A stretch of 52,383 nucleotides of DNA from Prosthecobacter debontii. Lineage in GTDB: Bacteria; Verrucomicrobiota; Verrucomicrobiia; Verrucomicrobiales; Akkermansiaceae. Within the stretch, counting starts at the first letter, position 1. Each line of letters begins with the position of its first letter. The notes under the pieces are model-generated. The model was not told the DNA's origin. It did not search any database and worked only from the letters and a program-made list of their open reading frames with translations. Positions 43,491-52,261 of this stretch are shown one piece after another. The position numbers and the translations under genes are program-made. The stretch spans positions 1 to 52,383 of the forward strand of contig CAMBPB010000012.1 of the NCBI GenBank assembly GCA_945869465.1, written 5' to 3'.

Positions 43491-44468
43491 TTACGGCTTC
43501 GCGGGCTTTTCGATGTGTTTGAAGAGGCGGAACAGGTCGCTGTCCGAGGTCAGGATCACGGTGCTGTCCTTGCCGAGGGTTTTTTGATAAGTTTCGAGGG
43601 TTTTCACGAATTGATAGAAATCCGCGGCGGTCGGGCTGGAGCTGTAGGCGGAGGCATAGATGCCGGTGGCCTCGGCGTCGGCCTTACCTTTGATTTCCTG
43701 TTCCTTGCGGTAGGCGCCGGACTCGATGGAGAGCAGGTCGCGCTCCTTGCGGCCGATGATTTTGGCGGCCTCGCCGGCGCCTTCGGAACGGAAGCGCTCG
43801 GCGATCTGTTCGCGCTCGGATGACATGCGGGCATAAATTTTCTCGATCACGCCGGGTTTGTAGTTGATGCGCTTGAAGCGGACGTCGAGCAGTTCGATGC
43901 CCCATGAGCGGACTTTGGGCTGCGCGGCCTTGAGGATTTGCTCGGTGAGGACACTGCGGCCGTATTGGATCGGCGGGAGTGTGCCGAGATTGGGGTTGGC
44001 CGCGGCAAGGGCTTCGTCGCGTTCGGGTTTGCGGTCCTTTTCGCTGCGGATCACCTCGATCAAATCGTTTTCGGCGATAATGTCGCGGGTTTTGCTGCCG
44101 ATGATGTCGTCCAGCCGGGAGAGGGCGGTGCGTTCATCGCGGAGTTTTTCGAAATAGGTTTTGGGATTGGAGATGCGCCAGCGGGCGAAGGTGTCCACGG
44201 TGATGTAGAGCTTGTCGCGGGTCGGCATCTCGGTGGCCGGGCCGTCCCACTCGAGGATGCGTTTTTCGATGCGGTTCACCTGTTGGATGAAGGGCTTTTT
44301 GAAATGCAGGCCCGCTTCGTTTTTTTCGGGGTTGGCATTGATCGCTTCGCCCACGGGTTTGCCGAACTCGGTGATAAAGACCTGCTCCGTTTGATCTACG
44401 GTGTAGGCGCTGCTGGCGAAGATGATAATTGCGCCGCCCAGCGCAAGGAGAGTGATCAGGGATTTCAT
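43491..44468 (-). CDS. hflC: Protease modulator HflC (SPFH family)
   Basis: 325 residues. One N-terminal transmembrane segment (ITLLALGGAIIIFASSAYTV), then the SPFH/band-7 domain (EQVFITEFGKPVGEAI, KLYITVDTFARWRI), a long helical region (YARMSSEREQIAERFRSEGAGEAAKIIG) and C-terminal DSDLFRLFKHI. With HflK it forms a large periplasmic cage around FtsH and limits its proteolysis. Located 25 bases after hflK: one operon. Confidence 0.94.
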   Translation of the reverse strand: MKSLITLLALGGAIIIFASSAYTVDQTEQVFITEFGKPVGEAINANPEKNEAGLHFKKPFIQQVNRIEKRILEWDGPATEMPTRDKLYITVDTFARWRISNPKTYFEKLRDERTALSRLDDIIGSKTRDIIAENDLIEVIRSEKDRKPERDEALAAANPNLGTLPPIQYGRSVLTEQILKAAQPKVRSWGIELLDVRFKRINYKPGVIEKIYARMSSEREQIAERFRSEGAGEAAKIIGRKERDLLSIESGAYRKEQEIKGKADAEATGIYASAYSSSPTAADFYQFVKTLETYQKTLGKDSTVILTSDSDLFRLFKHIEKPAKP

Positions 44469-44493
44469 GGGGAATGAAGGTTGGAAAAATTCG

Positions 44494-45471
44494 TTACGAT
44501 CCCTTATTGAGGTTCAGAAGCGGCAGGAACTGTTTGGCGTCCTCGTCGATGATGATTTTCGGGCCGAGTTTCGGCAGCACCTCGTTCATGGTTTCCAGAT
44601 AGAGCCGCTGCTTGGTGATGGCGGGGGCCTTGTCATACTGGGTTAGCAGTTCTTTGAAACGGACCACGTCGCCTTCGGCTTCGTTGATGCGTTGGACGGC
44701 GTAGCCCTCCGCGCCGGAGATCCGTTGTTCGGCGAGGCCCTTGGCTTTCGGAATCACCCGGTTGTAATCGCCATTGGCCTTGTTGATGACCGTTTCACGG
44801 TCCTGCAGGGCGCGGTTCACCTCATCGAACGAGGGTTGCACCAAGTCGGGCGGATGCACGTTCTTGAGCTGGATCTGTTCGGCGGAGATCCCCATGTTGA
44901 GCTGTTTCAGGATTTCGATCAGGCGCTTCAGGGATTCCACCTCGATCTCATTGCGGCCGATGGTGAGAACCTCGTCCACGGTGCGGTCGCCGATCACCTC
45001 GCACATCACGCTTTCTGTTAGATCGCGCAAGGTGGAGCCGGGCTCGCGGAGATTGAATAAATATTGCTCAGGACCGGTGATGCTATATTGCAGGATCCAT
45101 TCGACATTCGCGGCATTGAGGTCGCCGGTGACCATGTCCCGCTCCTTGTCGGGCTCGCTGCCAATCTGGTCGTGATTGGTGGCTTCGCCGCTGCCGAAGC
45201 CGAACTCGAGTTTGAGTTGTCTGCGCATCGGAATAACCGTCGCGGTGTCGATGCCGTAGGGGAGTTTGAAGTGCAGGCCCCGATCGGCGACGTAGAAGTA
45301 TTTTCCAAACCTCTGGACCACGGCGACGGAGTCCGCACCCACGGTGTAAAAGCACGAAAAGACACCGAGCAGCACGAAGATGACTACCGGAATGGTGATG
45401 AGCCAGCGGGGTGAAAACTTCAGATGCGGACGGCTGAAGGTGATGGGGTTGTCCAGTGGCGGCGGTTTCAT
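44494..45471 (-). CDS. hflK: Protease modulator HflK (SPFH family)
   Basis: 325 residues. Transmembrane segment at about residues 24-43 (WLITIPVVIFVLLGVFSCFY), SPFH domain (SVAVVQRFGKYFYV, GLHFKLPYGID), helical domain (AEGYAVQRINEAEGDVVRFKEL), and the typical PPDLVQPSFDEVNRALQDR segment of HflK. It lacks the long Gly-rich N-terminus of enterobacterial HflK. Upstream gene of the hflKC pair. A terminator lies between it and the helicase gene. Confidence 0.94.
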   Translation of the reverse strand: MKPPPLDNPITFSRPHLKFSPRWLITIPVVIFVLLGVFSCFYTVGADSVAVVQRFGKYFYVADRGLHFKLPYGIDTATVIPMRRQLKLEFGFGSGEATNHDQIGSEPDKERDMVTGDLNAANVEWILQYSITGPEQYLFNLREPGSTLRDLTESVMCEVIGDRTVDEVLTIGRNEIEVESLKRLIEILKQLNMGISAEQIQLKNVHPPDLVQPSFDEVNRALQDRETVINKANGDYNRVIPKAKGLAEQRISGAEGYAVQRINEAEGDVVRFKELLTQYDKAPAITKQRLYLETMNEVLPKLGPKIIIDEDAKQFLPLLNLNKGS

Positions 45472-45554
45472 CGGGGTATGGGGAAAAGGCCGGACGAGGG
45501 GTCATCCGGCGGGGGTGAATCAAGATAGGCAAGTTTCCGGGAAATGAAACTTGG

Positions 45555-45579
45555 AAAATCCGGCGTGGTGCCGGGTTTT
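45555..45579 (-). terminator. Rho-independent terminator of the helicase gene
   Basis: AAAATCCGGC (45555-45564), loop GTGGT, GCCGGGTTTT (45570-45579): a 10-bp stem with one wobble pair, whose A/T ends give a T run in either direction. It lies 44 bases beyond the helicase stop on the minus strand. Confidence 0.65.
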
Positions 45580-45622
45580 CATTGGCTATCGATGAGCGGG
45601 GCAATTCCGGATCCGGAGCGGA

Positions 45623-46819
45623 TCAGCGCCGTTTTTTGCCGCCGCCGGTCTTCTTCTTGCGGACCGCTTTGCCCGGGGAATCGTCGAGCAGCGCGGTGTA
45701 GATGTAGTCGAAGTTCTCCAGCTTGCGCCGCGGGATTTTCTGATCGATGAAAATTTCGACCGATTTCGCATAGTCGAGTTCGTCGGCGGTGAGGATGGTG
45801 AAGGCGTCACCCTCGGCCTCGGCGCGGCCGGTGCGGCCGATGCGGTGGACATAGTCCTCGGCGTTTTCCGGGACGCGGTAGTTGATGACGTGGGAAACGC
45901 CGGAGATATCGATGCCGCGGGCGGCAACGTCGGTGGCGACGAGGATTTCATAGTCGCCCGCCTTGAATCCGGCGAGTGCCTTCATGCGGTCCACCTGATT
46001 GATGTCGGAGTGCATCGCGGCGACTTTCGTCTGGCCGGTGGATTTGATGAGCTGGGTGAGTTGGTCCGCCTCCTTGCGGGTGCGGGTGAAAATCATCACC
46101 GAGTGGTAGTCGGTTTGTTTGAGGAGTTCGAGCATCAGTTCGTCGCGCTGGTCCATGGCGACAGGATAGAACGCATGGGTGACGGTGGTCGGGATCGAAG
46201 CGCGGGCGATTTCAATTTTGAGGGGATCGGTGAGGCACCACTGGGCGAAGGTCTGAATTGCCGGCGGCATGGTGGCCGAGAAAAACAGCGTTTGGCGGCC
46301 TTCCCAAGGGCACAGATTGACGATTTTCCGGACTTGCGGGAGGAAACCCATGTCGAGCATGCGGTCCACTTCGTCGAGGATCAGCACCTTGATTTCGCCG
46401 AAGCGCATGGTGGTGCGGTAGAAGTGATCGACGAGGCGGCCGGGGGTGGCGACGACGATGTCGGCACCGGCGGCGAGTTGCTCGGACTGCGTGCCGAGGC
46501 CGACGCCGCCGTAGAGCAGGGCCACCTTGAGGCCGGTGTGTTTGCCGTATTTTTCAAATTGTTCGGCCACTTGGTGGGCCAGCTCGCGGGTGGGTTCGAG
46601 CACGAGAATCTGCGGTTTGCCGAGTTTTTCGATTTTCGAAAGCGTAGGCAGCGCGAAGGCGGCGGTTTTCCCGGTGCCGGTTTGGGACGCGCCAATCACG
46701 TCCTTTCCATCGAGGATAATCGGAATCGCCTGCGCCTGGATCGGCGTGGGCGTGGTGTATCCGGATTCCTCAACGGCTTCCAGAACGGCTGCGGAGAGCC
46801 CAAGTGTGTCAAATCCCAT
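45623..46819 (-). CDS. DEAD-box-family ATP-dependent RNA helicase (DEVD variant)
   Basis: 398 residues. Q motif (YTTPTPIQAQAIP), Walker A ASQTGTGKT (44-52), PTRELAHQ, TPGRL, SATMP, and the C-terminal HRIGRTGRA. Motif II is DEVD (149-152) instead of DEAD; the catalytic Asp-Glu-x-Asp is kept, so ATPase activity should be intact. Closest in layout to RhlE-type helicases, with a short basic tail (RKKKTGGGKKRR). Probably acts in rRNA assembly or mRNA decay. Confidence 0.93.
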   Translation of the reverse strand: MGFDTLGLSAAVLEAVEESGYTTPTPIQAQAIPIILDGKDVIGASQTGTGKTAAFALPTLSKIEKLGKPQILVLEPTRELAHQVAEQFEKYGKHTGLKVALLYGGVGLGTQSEQLAAGADIVVATPGRLVDHFYRTTMRFGEIKVLILDEVDRMLDMGFLPQVRKIVNLCPWEGRQTLFFSATMPPAIQTFAQWCLTDPLKIEIARASIPTTVTHAFYPVAMDQRDELMLELLKQTDYHSVMIFTRTRKEADQLTQLIKSTGQTKVAAMHSDINQVDRMKALAGFKAGDYEILVATDVAARGIDISGVSHVINYRVPENAEDYVHRIGRTGRAEAEGDAFTILTADELDYAKSVEIFIDQKIPRRKLENFDYIYTALLDDSPGKAVRKKKTGGGKKRR

Positions 46820-46951
46820 GCGGCGGACTAGGTAAAGGGCGGAGGGGCCGGGGTCAAGGGGCGATTGTGACGCAAAATTCCAGGGGCTTCATGCACAAGG
46901 CAAAGCGCCGGGGAGTTCAGGGACCACGGCCACACCGCGGGCCCCCCGATC

Positions 46952-49903
46952 TCAGCGCAGGGCTGCGTGGAGGATTTGCACCGGGTGAAGCGCCTTGCGG
47001 CCGGTGCCGTCCATGATTTGATGCCGGCAACTGGTGCCGGGCGCGGCCACCAGTGTTTCCGCCGCCGCCGCCCGCACCGCTGGGAACAGCACGAGCTCGC
47101 CGATTTTCTGCGAGACTTCGAAATGCTCCGCTTCATAGCCAAACGAGCCGGCCATGCCGCAGCAACCGGAGGGGATCATTGAAACCTGATAGTTCACCGG
47201 CAGTTCGAGCATTTTCACCGTCGGCACCACCGAGGCGAGCGCCTTCTGGTGGCAGTGGCCGTGGAGTTTGATGGCGCGGGCATCCGCGTGAAATGCGTCG
47301 CGGGAAATCCGGCCGGCGTCGGCCTCGCGGGCGATGAATTCGTCAATCAACAGCGCCCGGCCGGCGAGTGCCATCGCCGCCGCTTTCAGGTGGCTTGGCA
47401 TCAGGTCGGGATATTCATCGCGGAAACCCAGAATCGCCGAGGGCTCGATGCCAATCAGCGGCGCGGCGTCGGTGACCACGTTCTCTAGCAATTCGACATT
47501 CCGGATGGCGAGTTTCTGCGCCTGGCGCACGAGGCCTTTCGAAAAATGCGCGCGACCGCTCTCGACGTGGGCGGGGATGGCCACTTCGTATCCTAACCGA
47601 TTGAGCAGCTCGATTGCGGCGATTCCAACCGGGGTGTCGGTGTAATTGGTGAACTCGTCGCAGAAGAGATGCACGCGGCCGTTGGGATAGATCATCGAGG
47701 GCGGATTGGCATGGCGAGTGTGCCATGCGGCCAGCGTCGTGGAGTGAAGCCCGGGCAGGCTGCGGGCCGGTGCGAAACCGGAAAGTTTCTTGATCCAGCC
47801 TGAAACCGTGGGGGAGGTGACACTCCAATTGTAGATGGAGGGTGCCAGCGAGGCGAGGCGCATCATCGTGGCGAAACCGGCGACGAGGCGCGTGCGCAGT
47901 GGAACGCCGCGGGTGTCGTGATCGTGTTGCTGCCACTCGGCCTTGAGGCGGGCGAGATCCACATTCGACGGGCACTCGGATTTGCACGCCTTGCACGAGA
48001 GGCACAGGTCCATGACGCCCCTGATCTCCTCGCTGTCCCACGGGTTGGTGACGTCGCGTGGATGAGTTAGAACATGGCGCAGCATGTTGGCGCGCGCCCG
48101 GGTGCTGTCCCGCTCGTTGCGCGTCGCCATGTAACTCGGGCACATGGTGCCACCCGCAAGGTGGGACTTGCGGCACTCGCCGACGCCGGTGCAGGCCTCG
48201 GCAGCGCGCAGCACACCCTGCGTGGCGCTGAAGTCGAAGATCGTTTTGTAGTCCGCTTCGACCAGGCCGACTTCATGGCGGAGGTGGGTGTCCATCGGCG
48301 GCGTGTCGATGATTTTCCCGGGGTTGAGAATATTGTTAGGATCAAAGGTTGCCTTGATCCGCCGCATCATCGCGTAACACTCGTCGCCGACCATGAATTG
48401 GATGAACTCGCCGCGCAGGCGGCCGTCGCCGTGTTCGCCGGAAAGCGAGCCGCGGTATTTTTTCACCAGCGCGGCCACGTCGGTGGCGATGTTGCGGAAC
48501 ATCGCGAGGCCCTCGGGAGTTTTCAGATTGAAGAGCGGGCGGGTGTGCAGTTCGCCGGCACCGGCATGGGCGTAGTAAACGCAATGGATGCCGTATTTGT
48601 CGCGCATGAGCGAATCGAACTCGCTGATGTAGGCCGGCAGATCGTCCACGGCGACGGCGGTGTCCTCGACGATCTCGCGAGGCTTGGCGTCGCCTTGCAC
48701 GATATTCATCAGGCCCTGGCCGGCGCGGCGGAGATCCCAGACACGGTTGCAATCGTCGCCCCAAAGCACCGGGAACGCATATCCCAGACCGCTGGCGCGC
48801 AGTTCGTTTTCGATGGCGCGCATCCCGCGCTCGATGTGGCTGCGGTCCGCATGCCGCAGTTCGATGACCAGGACGGCGCCGGGATCACCCTGTACGAAAA
48901 AACGGTTTTGCGAGTGTGTTAGATTCGACTTGGTGCATTCCAGGATATGCCGGTCGATGAGTTCGCATCCGAAGGGCTGGTGCCTCATGACGATCACGGT
49001 GGCCTTGAGGGAATCGATGACATTGTCGAAATGCGCGCACATCAAGGCACCTGCGGGTGGCAGGGGCTCGCAGTTGAGTTCGAACTCGACGCCAAGAAAC
49101 AGCGTGCCCTCGGAACCGGCGAGCAGGCGACAGAGATTGAACGGTTGCTCCGATGTCGGATCGAAAACCGCGCAATCCATCAATTGATCGAGAGCGTAGC
49201 CGGTGTTGCGGCGCGTGACAGACGGTTTGGGATAGTTGTCGCGAATGAGCGCGCGGTTTTCCGCGTCCGAGAGCAGGCCGCGCACAAACTGATAGATCCG
49301 GGTTTCGAGCGAATCGGCCCCAGCGCACTTGGCGGCGAACTCCGCGCGTGTCAGCGGGCCGAAGGTGACTTCGGAGCCGTCGCTGAGGAAACCGCGGGCC
49401 GACACCAGATGCTCACGGGTGCCGCCGTAAACGATCGAGTTGGCGCCGCAGGAATTGTTTCCCACCATCCCGCCGATCATCGCGCGGTTGGCGGTGGAGG
49501 TTTCCGGAGTGAAAAACACGCCATGAGGTTTGAGGAACAAGTTGAGTTCATCGCGGATCACGCCCGGTTGCACGCGGGCGCGGCGGAGCGCGGCGTCGAA
49601 GCCGAGGACGCGGTTGAGATGCCGCCCGATGTCCACCACGATGCCGTTGCCGACCACCTGGCCGGCGAGTGAGGTGCCGGCCGCCCGCGGGATGATGCCA
49701 AGGCCGTGGTGCGCGGCGAATTCCAGCAAGCGTCGCGCATCCGCCTCCGATTTCGGCAAGGCCACCGCCACCGGCAATTCCTGGTATTCGGAAGCATCCG
49801 TCGCATACAGCAGGCGCATCGACTCATCCCAGTGGAACTCACCCTCAAGTTGCGCGGCGAGTTGGATGAATTCTGAAGGGTGACCGGGTGGAGGAGAAAG
49901 CAT
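46952..49903 (-). CDS. FAD/4Fe-4S D-2-hydroxyacid dehydrogenase (YdiJ-like)
   Basis: 983 residues. N-terminal PCMH FAD domain (VALPKSEADARRLLEFAA, IIPRAAGTSLAGQVVG, GGMVGNNSCGANSIVYGG), FAD-oxidase C domain (HGDGRLRGEF). Two cysteine clusters follow (CTGVGECRKSHLAGGTMCPS; CLSCKACKSECPSN), then a GlpC/CCG-type C-terminal domain (HCHQKALA, IPSGCCGMAGSFGYE). This single-chain fusion of GlcD-like and GlpC-like modules matches E. coli YdiJ-type D-2-hydroxyglutarate/lactate dehydrogenases. Cytoplasmic or membrane-associated; passes electrons to quinone. Substrate is inferred only. Confidence 0.9.
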   Translation of the reverse strand: MLSPPPGHPSEFIQLAAQLEGEFHWDESMRLLYATDASEYQELPVAVALPKSEADARRLLEFAAHHGLGIIPRAAGTSLAGQVVGNGIVVDIGRHLNRVLGFDAALRRARVQPGVIRDELNLFLKPHGVFFTPETSTANRAMIGGMVGNNSCGANSIVYGGTREHLVSARGFLSDGSEVTFGPLTRAEFAAKCAGADSLETRIYQFVRGLLSDAENRALIRDNYPKPSVTRRNTGYALDQLMDCAVFDPTSEQPFNLCRLLAGSEGTLFLGVEFELNCEPLPPAGALMCAHFDNVIDSLKATVIVMRHQPFGCELIDRHILECTKSNLTHSQNRFFVQGDPGAVLVIELRHADRSHIERGMRAIENELRASGLGYAFPVLWGDDCNRVWDLRRAGQGLMNIVQGDAKPREIVEDTAVAVDDLPAYISEFDSLMRDKYGIHCVYYAHAGAGELHTRPLFNLKTPEGLAMFRNIATDVAALVKKYRGSLSGEHGDGRLRGEFIQFMVGDECYAMMRRIKATFDPNNILNPGKIIDTPPMDTHLRHEVGLVEADYKTIFDFSATQGVLRAAEACTGVGECRKSHLAGGTMCPSYMATRNERDSTRARANMLRHVLTHPRDVTNPWDSEEIRGVMDLCLSCKACKSECPSNVDLARLKAEWQQHDHDTRGVPLRTRLVAGFATMMRLASLAPSIYNWSVTSPTVSGWIKKLSGFAPARSLPGLHSTTLAAWHTRHANPPSMIYPNGRVHLFCDEFTNYTDTPVGIAAIELLNRLGYEVAIPAHVESGRAHFSKGLVRQAQKLAIRNVELLENVVTDAAPLIGIEPSAILGFRDEYPDLMPSHLKAAAMALAGRALLIDEFIAREADAGRISRDAFHADARAIKLHGHCHQKALASVVPTVKMLELPVNYQVSMIPSGCCGMAGSFGYEAEHFEVSQKIGELVLFPAVRAAAAETLVAAPGTSCRHQIMDGTGRKALHPVQILHAALR

Positions 49904-49924
49904 GCGCGTGCAAGGGACAAGGGT

Positions 49925-50110
49925 CTAACGATCCGGCCGGGATCGTTTGAGGAAGCCGGAAAATCCCGCGCCGGTGGCCGGCAATCCGCCCGTCATAGCC
50001 ACCGCCAGCAGGACGCCGGCGAGGCGGACCGGACGCGCAAATACCCGCCGGCTTCGCGCGGCCTCGCCCGGATGGCGGGTGAGGGGAGATCGTCGCGGGT
50101 GTTCGCTCAT
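49925..50110 (-). CDS. Possible small membrane protein
   Basis: 61 residues from ATG 50110 (MSEHPRRSPLTRHPGEAARS), one hydrophobic segment (VRLAGVLLAVAMTGGLPATG) and a basic tail. It ends 21 bases upstream of the FAD/Fe-S enzyme gene on the same strand. Not recognised; codon composition fits the neighbours but it could be chance. Confidence 0.4.
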   Translation of the reverse strand: MSEHPRRSPLTRHPGEAARSRRVFARPVRLAGVLLAVAMTGGLPATGAGFSGFLKRSRPDR

Positions 50111-50261
50111 TTGAGAGCCGACGCTGCCAGACAGGGAAGGGGGTGGCAACGCCTAAAAATCCACTCGGCCAAACCTATTTGTCCGTGTTGCGACCGCTTC
50201 CCGAATGTGCATTGCAAGAAAAGTCAGCGAAAATCATCGAACTGAACGTGTGGTAGGGGTT

Positions 50262-50322
50262 GCATGGCGAGGCCTACATCAGCGCGGACATCTGGACCTT
50301 CGGCATCAGCGCGAAATTCTAA
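50262..50322 (+). pseudogene. Possible C-terminal relic of an outer-membrane protein
   Basis: A short frame just upstream of apbE reads HGEAYISADIWTFGISAKF followed by TAA at 50320. Alternating hydrophobic residues ending in Phe before the stop are typical of a last beta-strand of an outer-membrane barrel. An in-frame TAG at 50254 cuts it off from anything upstream. ApbE/TlpA/DUF4266 clusters commonly include a DUF3570 barrel; this may be its remnant. Confidence 0.35.
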
Positions 50323-50339
50323 CACGAGCACGGATATTC

Positions 50340-51311
50340 ATGACCACGACATCCCAGGCACCGCCGCTTCAGGCCGACGCCAATGGCGTCCGCCACCTGG
50401 AGTTCAACGCGCTGGGCACGAAGTGTTCGGTCAAATTCCGGTTGACGGACCAGCGGCAAGCGCTGGCCTTCGCCGCCGAGGCGTTGGAGTGGATCGGAAA
50501 GTTCGAGGCGAAATTCTCCCGATTCCAGCCGGGCTCGCTGGTTTCCCGCATCAACTCCGCCGCGGGTGGGGATTGGGTCGGCGTGGATGCCGGGATGGAA
50601 CGGATGCTCGATCTGGCGGACGATCTCTATCAGCGGACCGACGGGATTCTCGATTCCACCCTGCTGCCGCTGCTGCGCGTGTGGGATTGGAAGAAGGTCC
50701 ATCAGAAACTCCCGGAAGCTTGCGAAGTGAAAGCTGCGCTCGCCCTAACGGGATGGCGGAAGGTGCGGCGTCGTCCGGGCGCCGTGCGGCTGCCGGAAGC
50801 CGGCATGGGGTTCGATTTCGGCGGATTTGGCAAGGAATACGCGGTGGACCAGCTCGTCAAGATCGCCCGTCAGAGCGGCATCGCCGATGCGCTCATTGAT
50901 CTCGGGCGGGACATCTTCGCTCTCGGCGGAAACGGGAAACACCCGTTCTGGCATGTCGGCATCGAGGATGGCTGCCGGCCTGGAAACTGCTGGGGTGGGC
51001 TCGGCGTCACCGATCATGCCGTTTCCGCTTCCGGCGATTACGCCCGTCATTTCATCTATCAGGGAGTGCGTTACGGGCACATCCTCGATCCTCGGACCGG
51101 ATGGCCCGTGGCCAATGGCATGCGTGCGGTGACGGTTGTCGCGCCGTCCTGTCTTGAAGCCGGAATTTACAGCACCGCGGTCTTCGTGCTCGGTTCCCGC
51201 GCCGGGCTGCATCTCGCTTCGCTGGCCCGCGGTGTGGAAGTCTGCAGCCAATCCGAATCCGGCATCGACGGCAGCCGCGGCTTCGGGCGCTTCCTTGTCA
51301 AACCCGCCTGA
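50340..51311 (+). CDS. apbE: FAD:protein FMN transferase
   Basis: 323 residues from ATG 50340; upstream frame is not convincing. Attaches FMN to Thr/Ser of exported flavoproteins. Motifs: LEFNALGTKCSVKF, FEAKFSRFQPGSLVSRIN, LRVWDW, the flavin site FDFGGFGKEYAVDQL, IDLGRDIFALGG, metal-site SASGDYARHF and HILDPRTGWP, then STAVFVLG. No signal peptide is evident at this start, which is unusual for periplasmic ApbE. Next gene starts 45 bases later. Confidence 0.92.
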   Translation: MTTTSQAPPLQADANGVRHLEFNALGTKCSVKFRLTDQRQALAFAAEALEWIGKFEAKFSRFQPGSLVSRINSAAGGDWVGVDAGMERMLDLADDLYQRTDGILDSTLLPLLRVWDWKKVHQKLPEACEVKAALALTGWRKVRRRPGAVRLPEAGMGFDFGGFGKEYAVDQLVKIARQSGIADALIDLGRDIFALGGNGKHPFWHVGIEDGCRPGNCWGGLGVTDHAVSASGDYARHFIYQGVRYGHILDPRTGWPVANGMRAVTVVAPSCLEAGIYSTAVFVLGSRAGLHLASLARGVEVCSQSESGIDGSRGFGRFLVKPA

Positions 51312-51355
51312 TGCTCCGTTTCACCCATTCTCACAAAACCAACCCATTCCACACC

Positions 51356-51850
51356 ATGAAAACCATCGTTGCCGCACTCACACTTGGTTGTTCCACCCTC
51401 ATGCTGCCTGCCGCCGAATCCGCGAAAGCCGGACAACCGATGCCGAAGCTCTCTCAACTCCTGCCCGGAGCGACCCTTCCGAACTCCTCGGGCAAGGTCG
51501 TGCTCGTTGACTTCTGGGCCTCCTGGTGCGGACCGTGCAAAGCGTCGTTTCCCTGCCTCAACCGCATGCACGAAAAATTCGCTGCCAAAGGTCTGGTGAT
51601 CATCGGCGTGGGCGTCGATGACGATCCGGCGAAACACAAGGCGTTCGCGGAAAAGATGGGCGCCAAGTTTCCGTTGGTTCATGATTCCGCGCACAAGGCC
51701 GCGGGATTCTTCAATCCGCCATCGATGCCGTCCAGTTATCTCGTAGACCGCAAGGGTGTGATCCGCCACGTCCACACCGGATTCCGCGGAGAAAAAACCG
51801 AAGCCGAGTATGTGTCGGAAATCACCGCGCTTCTGGCAGAAAGTCGCTGA
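51356..51850 (+). CDS. TlpA/ResA-like periplasmic thioredoxin
   Basis: 164 residues from ATG 51356 with a signal peptide (MKTIVAALTLGCSTLMLPAA). Redoxin domain with active site ASWCGPCKAS, VGVDDDPAKHKAFAEK and cis-Pro in PPSMPSSYLVD. Exported thiol-disulfide oxidoreductase. Lies between apbE and the DUF4266 gene, a neighbourhood known for these clusters. Confidence 0.92.
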   Translation: MKTIVAALTLGCSTLMLPAAESAKAGQPMPKLSQLLPGATLPNSSGKVVLVDFWASWCGPCKASFPCLNRMHEKFAAKGLVIIGVGVDDDPAKHKAFAEKMGAKFPLVHDSAHKAAGFFNPPSMPSSYLVDRKGVIRHVHTGFRGEKTEAEYVSEITALLAESR

Positions 51851-51875
51851 ACCTCCGATTATCCGTCACACCCTT

Positions 51876-52106
51876 ATGAAACGTCCAGTCCTTGTCCTTT
51901 GCAGCGTCATCGCGCTGTCGGTCGTGAGTGCCTGTTCCCCGGCGCTGGTTCGGGTGAAACCCTACGAGCGCGGCGTTCTCGCCAAGCCGGTGATGGCCGA
52001 ATCCCTCGATCCGCTCCAGAAGGCAATGACCGAGCACGCTTACTTCTCCCGCGAGGCCAGCTACGGCGGCGGCGGGGTGGGGGGCGGCGGCTGCGGCTGC
52101 AACTGA
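51876..52106 (+). CDS. DUF4266 lipoprotein
   Basis: 76 residues from ATG 51876. Lipoprotein signal (MKRPVLVLCSVIALSVVSAC) with lipobox VSAC; the body LVRVKPYERGVLAKPVM and EHAYFSREASYGG are characteristic of DUF4266, ending in a Gly/Cys tail (GGGGCGCN). DUF4266 genes usually precede a DUF3570 outer-membrane protein gene. Function unknown. Confidence 0.88.
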   Translation: MKRPVLVLCSVIALSVVSACSPALVRVKPYERGVLAKPVMAESLDPLQKAMTEHAYFSREASYGGGGVGGGGCGCN

Positions 52107-52138
52107 CACAATATCACACCTATCCAAAATATATTATT

Positions 52139-52261
52139 ATGAACCGATTGATCCCCATGACACGCAAGTTTCGCATGAGCGCTGCGTTTTCCTCGCGCCT
52201 TGGCTCGTTGCTGCTGCTGTTCCGTAAGCGTGGTCCCCAGGGCGGTTGTCTGGTTAATTGA
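52139..52261 (+). pseudogene. Truncated start of a gene (expected DUF3570), broken by a mobile-element end
   Basis: ATG 52139 begins MNRLIPMTRKFRMSAAFSSR and then LGSLLLLF, a basic start and hydrophobic core like a signal peptide. After about 28 codons the frame enters unrelated sequence (RKRGPQGGCLVN) and stops at 52261. The position just after DUF4266 is where a DUF3570 gene is expected. The break coincides with GTAAGCG at 52224. Confidence 0.55.
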
